This document shows, piece after piece, positions 44,945 to 52,785 of a stretch of 64,000 bases of DNA. Made by a program: the position numbers and the translations under genes. Each line of letters starts with the position of its first letter. Positions within the stretch are counted from its first letter, which is position 1. The stretch is from an uncultured Algibacter sp. (GTDB lineage Bacteria > Bacteroidota > Bacteroidia > Flavobacteriales > Flavobacteriaceae): the NCBI GenBank assembly GCA_947502405.1, contig CANMZT010000003.1, positions 1 to 64,000 on the forward strand, given 5' to 3'. The notes beneath the pieces are model-generated. The model searched no databases, was not told the origin of the DNA, and worked only from the letters and a program-made list of their open reading frames with translations.

Positions 44945-45282
44945 TACTCTAAACGAAATTTAGGATTTACTAAAGCTCTCATATTTCTAATATAGCTTTC
45001 TAACTCTGCAAGTTTATCTACTGTTTCTTTGGTTCCAGCTTCCGTTAATCTGTAATATTTTCTCATTCTATTTCCAATCTTAGAAACCTCAACATCCAAT
45101 AAACCTTGAGCTTCTAATTTATGAAGTGCTGGATATAATGCACCTTCTGTGAGTTGAAGCTCACCTTTTGTGATTTCTTTTACCTTTTGAGTTATCTCAT
45201 AACCATACATTTTATCATGCTCGTTTAAGAGTTTTAAAATGATAGTTGACAAACTGCCTTTATATAAATTTGTGCTTTTCAT
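44944..45282 (-). CDS. PadR-family transcriptional regulator
   Basis: 112 residues, the short PadR-s1 form. Winged helix at about 8-80 (KGSLSTIILKLLNEHDKMYGYEITQKVKEITKGELQLTEGALYPALHKLEAQGLL) and a C-terminal dimerisation helix. Homodimeric repressor released by ligand or phenolic/drug stress in known members. It starts at ATG 45282, within a few bases of its promoter element at 45290-45297, and a perfect inverted repeat (45298-45331) lies immediately upstream, a good autoregulatory operator. Confidence 0.92.
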   Translation of the reverse strand: MKSTNLYKGSLSTIILKLLNEHDKMYGYEITQKVKEITKGELQLTEGALYPALHKLEAQGLLDVEVSKIGNRMRKYYRLTEAGTKETVDKLAELESYIRNMRALVNPKFRLE

Positions 45283-45289
45283 CGAGTAA

Positions 45290-45297
45290 CAAATATA
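45290..45297 (-). promoter_or_regulatory. -7 element TATATTTG of the padR gene
   Basis: TAnnTTTG match on the minus strand, 7 bp before the padR start, adjoining the inverted repeat at 45298-45331. Confidence 0.6.
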
Positions 45298-45331
45298 TAC
45301 ATAAATAAATTATGTATAAGTTATTTATGTA
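45298..45331. promoter_or_regulatory. Putative PadR operator (11-bp inverted repeat)
   Basis: TACATAAATAA (45298-45308) and TTATTTATGTA (45321-45331) are exact reverse complements, 12 bp apart. The site occupies the -33 region of padR and lies 44 bp before the -7 element of the divergent reductase gene. Confidence 0.65.
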
Positions 45332-45374
45332 TTACATTTTATAGAAAAAATAAGCTTTTTCATTAAGGCTTCAC

Positions 45375-45382
45375 TATTTTTG
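45375..45382 (+). promoter_or_regulatory. -7 element TATTTTTG of the reductase gene
   Basis: TAnnTTTG match 17 bp before ATG 45399. No clear -33 element. Confidence 0.5.
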
Positions 45383-45398
45383 CTTAAAATTATCTTGT

Positions 45399-46457
45399 AT
45401 GTCATCATTTCACAAGCTTTCAATAAAAAATATAAAAAGGGAAACAGATAAAGCTATTAGTATCTCATTTAATGTCCCTGAAAACCTTAAAGAAACTTTC
45501 AAATTTACAGCTGGACAATACATCACTTTAAAAACAGAAATTGATGGTAATGAAGTGCGTCGTGATTACTCGCTTTGTGTATCACCAAAAAGTGGAGAAT
45601 TAAAGGTTGCTGTTAAAGAAGTTAAAAACGGTACATTTTCGGCTTATGCAAATAATTCTTTAAAAGCAGGAGACACTATAGAAGTCGCGCCACCTAAAGG
45701 ACGCTTTACTTTTGAGCCAAACGACTCTAAAACTAAAAACATAGCACTATTTGCAGCTGGTAGTGGCATAACACCCATTTTAAGTATTGTTAAATGTGCT
45801 TTAGAAGAAGAAGTGCATAGTAAAGTTATACTGGTTTATGGTAACAAAACAACCCATGATACCATGTTCTTAAATGAGCTTTTAGAATTGCAACACAGCT
45901 ATAAAGAACGTTTTTCAATACAATTTGTATTTAGTCAAAAGGATGAAGACAATGCTATTTTTGGTAGAATTGAAAAGAGCACGGTTAACTACGTTATGAA
46001 AAATAAACACAAACATATTGAAGTTGATGCTTTTTATCTTTGTGGACCGGAAGCTATGATTCATACAGTAAAAGATGTTTTAATAGAACATAATATTGAA
46101 GAAAACCGTATACATTTTGAGCTCTTTAAAGCCGCTAAACCTGCAGAAGTAAAAGAAGAAACGGCAGTAAGCTCGGGTAAAACTAAAATATCCATTACAG
46201 TTGACGATGAAACCACAACTTTTGAGATGTCTCAAAAACAAACGATTCTTGAAGCTGCTTTAGATGAAGACTTAGATGCTCCTTATTCATGTCAAGGTGG
46301 AATATGTAGTAGTTGTTTAGCTAAAATTACTGAGGGGGAAGCTACCATGAGACAAAATAACATCTTAACTGAGAGCGAAGTTGCCGAAGGTTTAATTCTT
46401 ACTTGTCAAGCGCATCCAACCACTTCAAGTATCACTATAGATTACGATGATGTGTAA
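45399..46457 (+). CDS. Flavin- and ferredoxin-containing reductase (PaaE-like)
   Basis: 352 residues in three domains: FAD-binding barrel 1-105 with RRDYSL (54-59), NAD(P)H-binding 115-240 (FAAGSGITPILSI, CGPEAM), and a plant-type 2Fe-2S domain 262-352 with cysteines C298, C303, C306 and C336 (CX4CX2CX29C). This is the order found in PaaE, the reductase of phenylacetyl-CoA epoxidase. No paaABCD lies in the window, so it may instead serve another oxygenase or desaturase. Divergent from padR. Confidence 0.88.
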   Translation: MSSFHKLSIKNIKRETDKAISISFNVPENLKETFKFTAGQYITLKTEIDGNEVRRDYSLCVSPKSGELKVAVKEVKNGTFSAYANNSLKAGDTIEVAPPKGRFTFEPNDSKTKNIALFAAGSGITPILSIVKCALEEEVHSKVILVYGNKTTHDTMFLNELLELQHSYKERFSIQFVFSQKDEDNAIFGRIEKSTVNYVMKNKHKHIEVDAFYLCGPEAMIHTVKDVLIEHNIEENRIHFELFKAAKPAEVKEETAVSSGKTKISITVDDETTTFEMSQKQTILEAALDEDLDAPYSCQGGICSSCLAKITEGEATMRQNNILTESEVAEGLILTCQAHPTTSSITIDYDDV

Positions 46458-46497
46458 AATTATAATTTACTTATATAGAGTTATTTAACAGCTTTAA

Positions 46498-47517
46498 TTA
46501 AATTACTGATTTAATCTTACTAACAATAGTACCTGGTGAGATACTTGCTGCAGCTTCTCTATAACTTTCTGGATACTTATTTCCGTAAACTGATGTTGGA
46601 ATTAAGGGGAACTTATTTCTATCTGCCACTAATGCATAATCTTCTGGTTGATTAAACGGCGCAAAACCAGCAAAAGGATGTGTAACACCCCAAACTGTAA
46701 TCACTTTAACACCTAACATCGCTGCTATATGTCCATTTCCAGAATCCATAGAAACCATAACTTCTAAATTTGAAATTACGTCCATTTCTTCATCCAATGA
46801 AATCTTACCTGCCAAACTTATTGTATTATCAAAGCTGTCTTCAAACCCCTTAAGAATATCAGATTCATATTTACCCCCTCCGAATAAAATAATTTGATAA
46901 TTCTTAGATAATTCCTCGATGACTTGCTTCATTAAAGTTAAAGAGTACATTTTTCCTTCATGTGCAGCAAATGGCGCAATTCCAATACACGGTTTTTTAT
47001 TATTTCCTATTAAACTTTGAAGTTTTGAATTTAAAACAACCTTTTTAGGAAAATTAGGCTTAGACAAATCTAATTTATAACCTAAAGCTTCAAATACATC
47101 TGCATAACGCTGGTGGGTAGTTTTAAGTTGCTTAAATAGCTCTCCAGAGGTAAGTAATTTTTTTTCTTTTCTTCCTTTATCAATAGAAATAAAACGTTTA
47201 CACCTTAAGAATTTCTTCAGCAACTTAGTTCTTAAAACGTTGTGTAAATCGGCAGCCACATAAAAACGCTTTTTGTTTAGGTGTCTTGATAATTTATAAA
47301 GGCCATAAACACCTTTATGTTCACCCTTAGTATCAGCTGGAAAAACCTCAATATTCTTTAAACCTCTAAAAAAAGGTTTAAAAAAAGTGCGTGTTAAAAC
47401 TGTTACTTTTAGTTCTGGATATTGATTGGTAAGTGCCCGCAACACAGGAACCACCATAGCAACATCTCCCATGGCTGAGAGGCGTAGTACCAAAATGTGT
47501 TTTTCTGGTTTTGGCAT
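46498..47517 (-). CDS. Glycosyltransferase family 9 (heptosyltransferase-like)
   Basis: 339 residues from ATG 47517 (an in-frame TTG two codons earlier is less likely). GT-B fold: HILVLRLSAMGDVAMVVPVLRAL at the N-terminus, then IGIAPFAAHEGKMYSL and VSMDSGNGHIAAMLGVKVITVWG, matching the GT9 acceptor and nucleotide-sugar loops. Likely adds a sugar to the lipopolysaccharide core. It lies 55 bp downstream of the DUF4254 gene, its usual neighbour in flavobacteria as I recall. Confidence 0.85.
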   Translation of the reverse strand: MPKPEKHILVLRLSAMGDVAMVVPVLRALTNQYPELKVTVLTRTFFKPFFRGLKNIEVFPADTKGEHKGVYGLYKLSRHLNKKRFYVAADLHNVLRTKLLKKFLRCKRFISIDKGRKEKKLLTSGELFKQLKTTHQRYADVFEALGYKLDLSKPNFPKKVVLNSKLQSLIGNNKKPCIGIAPFAAHEGKMYSLTLMKQVIEELSKNYQIILFGGGKYESDILKGFEDSFDNTISLAGKISLDEEMDVISNLEVMVSMDSGNGHIAAMLGVKVITVWGVTHPFAGFAPFNQPEDYALVADRNKFPLIPTSVYGNKYPESYREAAASISPGTIVSKIKSVI

Positions 47518-47540
47518 ATCCAATTCTTATTTTGGATGAG

Positions 47541-47561
47541 ATTCTGAAAGAAGTTCAGAAT
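47541..47561. repeat. REP-like palindrome variant
   Basis: Arms ATTCTGAA / TTCAGAAT around AGAAG, followed by GACA, between the DUF4254 and GT9 genes. Confidence 0.6.
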
Positions 47562-47572
47562 GACAAGCCAAC

Positions 47573-48178
47573 TTATTTTTGAGAACGCAATACAGGATTC
47601 AACTCATCATCATTATACATCTTCATCTGCTTATAAACTTTCATGTATTTATCACCTTTTTCAATATCGCTTAAAAGTGTATCAATAGCAGTAGATAAGT
47701 CTACACGTTGTTCTAATAAAATATCTAACTTTTTTTGACAAGCTGCTTTGTGTTCAGTAGAAGCATCATTACGAGTAGCTTCCTCATTCATGTGATAAAT
47801 TTTTAAGGCTAAAATTGATAATCTATCAATACCCCAAGCAGGACTTTCTGTATTAATTGTTGCATTTGCTTTTGGTGTTACATCTTTATATTTTTCAAGA
47901 AAATAACTATCAATATACTCCACCATATCTGTTCTATCTTGGTTAGAAGCATCAATTTGACGTTTTAAAGTCAACGCAGCAACTGGGTCTATTTGCGGAT
48001 CACGAATAATATCTTCATAATGCCATTGTACAGTATCTATCCAGCATTTTCTGTATAATAAATGCTCTATTAAATCACTTTCAGGATAAGCATTTGTAAA
48101 TGGTTGATCAACGGTATTAATTACATGATACTTTTCAATAACCTCTTGAAATATTTTATTCGCTTTATTTGTAAACAT
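47573..48178 (-). CDS. DUF4254-family protein
   Basis: 201 residues, soluble and mostly alpha-helical, with the N-terminal pattern of DUF4254 (DLIEHLLYRKCWIDTVQWHYEDIIRDPQI). The family has no known reaction; its genes commonly sit next to glycosyltransferases, as here with GT9. Its start is 20 bp from a TATATTTG element that forms a palindrome with the divergent upp element. Confidence 0.8.
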   Translation of the reverse strand: MFTNKANKIFQEVIEKYHVINTVDQPFTNAYPESDLIEHLLYRKCWIDTVQWHYEDIIRDPQIDPVAALTLKRQIDASNQDRTDMVEYIDSYFLEKYKDVTPKANATINTESPAWGIDRLSILALKIYHMNEEATRNDASTEHKAACQKKLDILLEQRVDLSTAIDTLLSDIEKGDKYMKVYKQMKMYNDDELNPVLRSQK

Positions 48179-48197
48179 ATATGAGTCATTTAAAGCA

Positions 48198-48205
48198 CAA
48201 ATATA
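48198..48205 (-). promoter_or_regulatory. -7 element TATATTTG of the DUF4254 gene
   Basis: TAnnTTTG match on the minus strand. With the plus-strand copy at 48209-48216 it forms the palindrome CAAATATAGGCTATATTTG. Confidence 0.6.
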
Positions 48206-48208
48206 GGC

Positions 48209-48216
48209 TATATTTG
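48209..48216 (+). promoter_or_regulatory. -7 element TATATTTG of upp
   Basis: TAnnTTTG match on the plus strand, 33 bp before ATG 48250. It shows that an upstream in-frame ATG at 48181 is not the start. Confidence 0.6.
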
Positions 48217-48249
48217 GTTAACTTTACTATTGAAAAACTCACGTTGATT

Positions 48250-48909
48250 ATGCATATACACAACCTTTCTGAAGAAAACTCAGTATTAAATACATTTCTT
48301 TCTGAAATTAGATCAAAATCTATTCAAAGAGACAGTATGCGTTTTAGAAGAAACATTGAGCGTATTGGAGAAGTTATTGGTTACGAAATGAGCAAGCGTT
48401 TAAGTTATAAAACTAAGCTTGTTGAGACGCCTTTGGGAGCGTCGACTATCAATTTACCTGAAAATGAAATTGTACTTTGCTCAATTTTAAGAGCAGGTGT
48501 CCCTTTACATAACGGCTTATTAAACTATTTTGATACTGCAGAAAATGCTTTTATTTCGGCTTACAGACATCACAAGTACAACCCTGAAAGTTTTGAAATT
48601 ATTGTAGAGTATTTAGCTTGCCCTAATTTGGAAAACAAAACGCTTATTCTGGCTGACCCGATGTTGGCTACCGGACAATCAATGCTTGCAACTTTTGAAG
48701 CTTTAAAACCTTTCGGCACACCTAAATCGGTACATTTAATAAGTGTTATTGGTGCTGAGGCTGGTGTAAAATTTATCAAGGAAAACTTTGATAATAACAC
48801 ACATTTATGGATTGGTGCTATTGATGAGACTCTAAACAGTAAAGGGTATATTATTCCTGGACTTGGTGATGCTGGTGATTTGGCTTTCGGACAAAAACTA
48901 CAACAGTAA
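48250..48909 (+). CDS. upp: Uracil phosphoribosyltransferase
   Basis: 219 residues from ATG 48250; a longer frame from 48181 is rejected because the promoter element lies inside it and the extra 23 residues are not family-like. PRPP-binding loop LADPMLATGQSM, flexible arm IVLCSILRAGVPLHNGLL, and the uracil-binding C-terminus YIIPGLGDAGDLAFG. It salvages uracil to UMP. Overlaps the convergent DUF6427 gene by 12 bp. Confidence 0.94.
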   Translation: MHIHNLSEENSVLNTFLSEIRSKSIQRDSMRFRRNIERIGEVIGYEMSKRLSYKTKLVETPLGASTINLPENEIVLCSILRAGVPLHNGLLNYFDTAENAFISAYRHHKYNPESFEIIVEYLACPNLENKTLILADPMLATGQSMLATFEALKPFGTPKSVHLISVIGAEAGVKFIKENFDNNTHLWIGAIDETLNSKGYIIPGLGDAGDLAFGQKLQQ

Positions 48910-49812
48910 TAAAACAAATGGCACTATAATCAATACAGCTAAAAAGATTTCTTTGAACCATTCCTCTTGAATAATCTCAATATAATTAGCTACTATAATT
49001 GCTAAAGGCGCAAACAGAAATAAAAATTCACTTCCGTTTTTTTCTGGCACTTGAAGTACAATAAAAAAGGCAATAAAAGCTGCTAGAATAATCGTTTTAA
49101 ATGATACTCTAAAAGCTTTTTTCTTCTTTTTTATATTTTTTAAATAGAATATAGAAGACCAAATAGCAAAAGATAATAACACTGTAATAGCTACTAAATA
49201 TTGAACGGAATTATAATTACTAAAATCGTAACTAACGCTTGGTGAAATGTTTATTATTTCAAAAAAATCATCATATAAGATTACTGAAATAGCACTAGAC
49301 AGTATAAAAACCGTAATCAATCCAATAAAAGGTATTATCCAATGCCTGATATTATTATCTGTGTATAATGCTAAAGACAAAATAATAAGAGTGAAAAATA
49401 AAATCGCCCAAAAATAAAACAAAGATGCAATGCCTATCCAAATTGCAGCATCAAAAAGTTTCTTCTTAGTGTTTTTAGGCGAGCGTAAACTAACTATTCT
49501 TCTTAAACCTAATAAAACAAAAAAGTTAGAAATTAATACGTTTGCGTTACTTGTAGTTTGCGAAATAAACAATAGAAATAAACTAAACAGTAGTATTTCG
49601 TAGTGATTTTTATTGGTTAAACTATTCTTACTTACAATAAAATTTAAGAGCAATATTGAAGCAAAAACTATAAAAAGTAAAACAGATTGTTTTATTATAA
49701 AATCTAAAGAAAACTCAACATTAACTCTAGCCACTATAAAGGCTAAAATTGCAATAAAAAATACTAGAGCAAAATATATTGGTCTAGATTTATTAAAAAA
49801 GCTTGTTATCAT
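48898..49812 (-). CDS. DUF6427-type integral membrane protein
   Basis: 304 residues with about 9 or 10 TM helices spread along the chain and few charged loops (KNTKKKLFD, KNIKKKKKAF). No catalytic motif seen. Flavobacteria commonly place this gene beside upp, a DUF6341 gene and purD, as found here. Function unknown; hydrophobic layout resembles a glycosyltransferase-C or polymerase-type protein, but this is weak. Confidence 0.7.
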   Translation of the reverse strand: MITSFFNKSRPIYFALVFFIAILAFIVARVNVEFSLDFIIKQSVLLFIVFASILLLNFIVSKNSLTNKNHYEILLFSLFLLFISQTTSNANVLISNFFVLLGLRRIVSLRSPKNTKKKLFDAAIWIGIASLFYFWAILFFTLIILSLALYTDNNIRHWIIPFIGLITVFILSSAISVILYDDFFEIINISPSVSYDFSNYNSVQYLVAITVLLSFAIWSSIFYLKNIKKKKKAFRVSFKTIILAAFIAFFIVLQVPEKNGSEFLFLFAPLAIIVANYIEIIQEEWFKEIFLAVLIIVPFVLLLL

Positions 49813-49832
49813 TAACTGTTTTTGTATTTTTG
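49803..49832 (+). promoter_or_regulatory. Promoter of the DUF6341 gene (TTG-N19-TATTTTTG)
   Basis: TTG at 49803-49805 and TATTTTTG at 49825-49832, spaced 19 bp. The -33 part lies within the first codons of the divergent DUF6427 gene. Confidence 0.6.
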
Positions 49833-49885
49833 CTGTGTAAATATACTAACTATAAAATGGTTAGTAAATAATAAACAAACACAAA

Positions 49886-50113
49886 ATGAAAGACTTCTTT
49901 TACGCAATACAAGATTTATTTGTTGATGTTCTTTTTGCTCCACTTGATGCTTTAAGAGCTTTAGAATTAGACAATTGGTGGCTGGCAAATATTATTTCAT
50001 GGATATTTGTAGTTATTGGTTTTGTTGCTATGGTCTATTGGATGAAGCAACTTAGAATTTTTGATGCTAATAATGAAGAAGATAAAAGTATTTCTTCTCA
50101 TTCTTTCTTATAA
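49886..50113 (+). CDS. Small DUF6341-type membrane protein
   Basis: 75 residues. An amphipathic N-terminus (MKDFFYAIQDLFVDVLFAPLDALRAL) precedes one TM helix at about 33-53 (NIISWIFVVIGFVAMVYWM) and a short acidic tail. It is conserved near upp and purD in Flavobacteriaceae as far as I recall; role unknown. Its 3' end overlaps purD by 6 bp, convergent. Confidence 0.75.
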   Translation: MKDFFYAIQDLFVDVLFAPLDALRALELDNWWLANIISWIFVVIGFVAMVYWMKQLRIFDANNEEDKSISSHSFL

Positions 50114-51379
50114 ATCGAATCCAATATCTTTACGATAATACATCTTATCAAAATGTAGTTTTTCTATACTTTGGTAAGATTTTTTTATGGCCTCTTGATA
50201 GGTGTTGCCATAAGAAGTAATAGCCATAACGCGCCCTCCAGAAGTTACAATTTTACCATCTTTAATTTGAGCGCCTGCATGAAACGGAATAGAATCTGCT
50301 ATTGTATCAACCCCTGTTATAACTTTTCCTTTTTCGTAAGCTTCAGGGTAACCTCCTGAAACAGTCATAATTGTGGTTGCTGCACGCTCATCAATTTCAA
50401 TATCTATTTTGTCTAGAGTTCCATCAGCCATAGCTTGAAGAATTTCAACAAAGTCATTTTTTAACCTAGGTAAAACAACTTCAGTTTCTGGATCACCCAT
50501 TCTTACGTTATACTCAATAACTTTAGGATCGTTACCAACTTTTATCAATCCAATAAACACAAATCCAACGTAAGGTAAATTATCCTTTTTAAAGCCTGTA
50601 ATAGTTGGTTTTACAATACGCTCTTCAATTTTATTTAAAAATTCATCCGTTGCAAAAGGTACAGGTGAAACAGCTCCCATACCGCCTGTATTAAGCCCAG
50701 TATCCCCTTCGCCAATGCGCTTATAATCTTTAGCTGTTGGCAGTATCTTATAATGTTCTCCATCAGTTAACACAAAGCAGCTTAATTCTATACCATCTAA
50801 AAACTCTTCTATAACCACTTTAGTACTAGCCTGTCCAAATTTAGCATCAACCAACATCCTTTTTAATTCAGCTTTAGCTTCATCTATATCATTTAAAATA
50901 ACTACTCCTTTTCCAGCTGCTAAACCATCGGCTTTTAAAACATAAGGTGCTTTTAACGTTTCTAAAAATGCATACCCATTTTCAACGGTTTCTTTTGTAA
51001 AACTCTCATAAGCTGCCGTTGGAATATTATGACGAAACAAAAACTCTTTTGCAAATTCTTTACTGCCTTCAAGTTCTGCTGCTTTTTTTTGAGGTCCAAT
51101 AACCGAAATATCTTGAAGTGCTTCATCATTTAGAAAAAAATCGTGAACACCTTGTACTAAGGGGTCTTCTGGTCCAACAACAACCATATTTATATTATTT
51201 TCTAATACTAATTTTTTAATTGCAGGAAAATCAGTTACACCAATATTTACATTGGTTGCTACTTCAGCGGTGCCAGAATTGCCAGGTGCAACAAATAATT
51301 TTTTGCATTTTGAACTTTGAGCAATTTTCCAAGCAAAAGTATGTTCTCTTCCTCCAGAACCAAGTATTAAAATATTCAT
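50108..51379 (-). CDS. purD: Phosphoribosylamine-glycine ligase
   Basis: 423 residues. Third step of purine synthesis: ATP-dependent joining of glycine to phosphoribosylamine. N-terminal MNILILGSGGREHTFAWKIA, ATP-grasp core (APYVLKADGLAAGKGVVIL, LSCFVLTDG) and the GARS signature YNVRMGDPETEVVLPRL. Full length. Divergent from the polysaccharide arm; TATTTTTG lies 18 bp upstream. Confidence 0.96.
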   Translation of the reverse strand: MNILILGSGGREHTFAWKIAQSSKCKKLFVAPGNSGTAEVATNVNIGVTDFPAIKKLVLENNINMVVVGPEDPLVQGVHDFFLNDEALQDISVIGPQKKAAELEGSKEFAKEFLFRHNIPTAAYESFTKETVENGYAFLETLKAPYVLKADGLAAGKGVVILNDIDEAKAELKRMLVDAKFGQASTKVVIEEFLDGIELSCFVLTDGEHYKILPTAKDYKRIGEGDTGLNTGGMGAVSPVPFATDEFLNKIEERIVKPTITGFKKDNLPYVGFVFIGLIKVGNDPKVIEYNVRMGDPETEVVLPRLKNDFVEILQAMADGTLDKIDIEIDERAATTIMTVSGGYPEAYEKGKVITGVDTIADSIPFHAGAQIKDGKIVTSGGRVMAITSYGNTYQEAIKKSYQSIEKLHFDKMYYRKDIGFDL

Positions 51380-51396
51380 AGTTTATGTTGTTTCGG

Positions 51397-51404
51397 CAAA
51401 AATA
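51397..51404 (-). promoter_or_regulatory. -7 element TATTTTTG of purD
   Basis: TAnnTTTG match on the minus strand, 18 bp before the purD start. Confidence 0.5.
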
Positions 51405-51465
51405 AAATTAATGCCTCTAATACACGAATATTTTTTATTTACTTTACAAACAATATCTCTTTAAA

Positions 51466-52785
51466 GTGAATTTATTCGATTTTTCATTACAACTAAATGG
51501 TTTTCCAATTAAGGAAGCTAGTCGTGTATTAAAATCTATTCAAAATATTGATGCTAGTAGCTATGAAACCTACCTTCAGGACACAAAAAAAGAACTCCTA
51601 AAATATCATCTTAAAAATAATTCATTTTATAATTCTTTTGCCAAAGGCATCAATATTGATGATTGGAATTCTATTCCTGTAATGACAAAAAAAGATTTAC
51701 AAAAGCCGCTTTATGAAAGACTTTCAAGCGGTATCTCAGAAAAAGACGTTTATATTAATAAAACTTCTGGCTCTTCGGGGGATCCGTTTATTTTTGCAAA
51801 AGACAAATTTAGTCATGCCTTAACTTGGGCAGTAATACAAAACCGATTTGGTTGGTATAGTTTAGATTTCAATAGCTCTAAGCAAGCTCGTTTTTATGGT
51901 ATTCCTTTAGATAAAAAAGGCTATTATAAAGAGCGTATTAAAGATAAGCTTAGTAGTAGATTTCGGTTTTCAGTTTTTGATTTGAGCGATGCTACTTTTG
52001 AAAAACATCTTAAAAAATTTCAAACTACACCCTTTGATTATATTAATGGTTATACAAGCGCTATTGTACAATTTGCTAAATTTCTCAACCAAAAAGGTCT
52101 GGTGTTAAAAGAAAGTTGTCCTTCCTTAAAAGCTTGTATAGTAACTTCAGAAATGCTTTTTGAAGAGGATAAAAGCCTTATGGAAACTCAATTTGGGGTG
52201 CCTGTTATTAATGAGTATGGTGCTTCTGAATTAGATTTAATTGCTTTTGAAAACCCAAATGGCATTTGGCAATTAAATAGTGAAACATTATTTGTTGAAA
52301 TTCTAGATGAAAACAACAACATTTTACCCTACGGTGAAGAAGGACGTATTGTAATTACATCGCTTTACAATAAAGCACATCCGTTTATTCGATATGATAT
52401 TGGTGATATTGGTGTACTCTCTAAAGCAAGTACATTAAAAGCTCCTATTCTTGAAAAATTAATTGGTAGAACAAATGATATTGCTATTTTACCCAGTGGA
52501 AAAAAAGCTGCTGGTTTAACATTCTATTATATTACTAAAAGTATTATTGAAGATGATGGGAATGTGAAAGAGTTTATTATAGAACAAACAAATCTAAATA
52601 CATTTAAAGTTATCTATGTAAGTACTGAAAAACTTTCGAAGGAAAAAATAAAAATCATTACTACTGAAATGGAAAACTACCTTGAAAAAGGATTGCAAAT
52701 TAACTTTGAGAGACAAAACCAACTCGTCCGTTCAAAAAGTGGTAAATTGAAGCAGTTTACGTCCTACTTAAACTTAAATACATGA
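51466..52785 (+). CDS. CapK-like adenylate-forming protein (phenylacetate-CoA ligase family)
   Basis: 439 residues from a GTG start at 51466; no upstream in-frame ATG is available. Adenylation motif TSGSSGDP at 100-107, then VTSEMLFEEDKSLME, NEYGASELDL and RYDIGDIG, the AMP-binding core of the PaaK/CapK branch. CapK-like members occur in capsule and O-antigen loci, where they are thought to activate a carboxylate for sugar or lipid modification; the substrate is unknown. First gene of the rightward arm, ATGA overlap with wecB. Confidence 0.82.
   Translation: MNLFDFSLQLNGFPIKEASRVLKSIQNIDASSYETYLQDTKKELLKYHLKNNSFYNSFAKGINIDDWNSIPVMTKKDLQKPLYERLSSGISEKDVYINKTSGSSGDPFIFAKDKFSHALTWAVIQNRFGWYSLDFNSSKQARFYGIPLDKKGYYKERIKDKLSSRFRFSVFDLSDATFEKHLKKFQTTPFDYINGYTSAIVQFAKFLNQKGLVLKESCPSLKACIVTSEMLFEEDKSLMETQFGVPVINEYGASELDLIAFENPNGIWQLNSETLFVEILDENNNILPYGEEGRIVITSLYNKAHPFIRYDIGDIGVLSKASTLKAPILEKLIGRTNDIAILPSGKKAAGLTFYYITKSIIEDDGNVKEFIIEQTNLNTFKVIYVSTEKLSKEKIKIITTEMENYLEKGLQINFERQNQLVRSKSGKLKQFTSYLNLNT

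Noticed and set aside
45399-46457. Assignment as true PaaE of a phenylacetate pathway
   Set aside because: No paaABCD or other phenylacetate genes lie in the window; domain order alone does not prove that role.
48181-48249. Upstream ATG for upp at 48181
   Set aside because: The -7 promoter element at 48209-48216 lies inside the extension, and the added residues do not fit the family.
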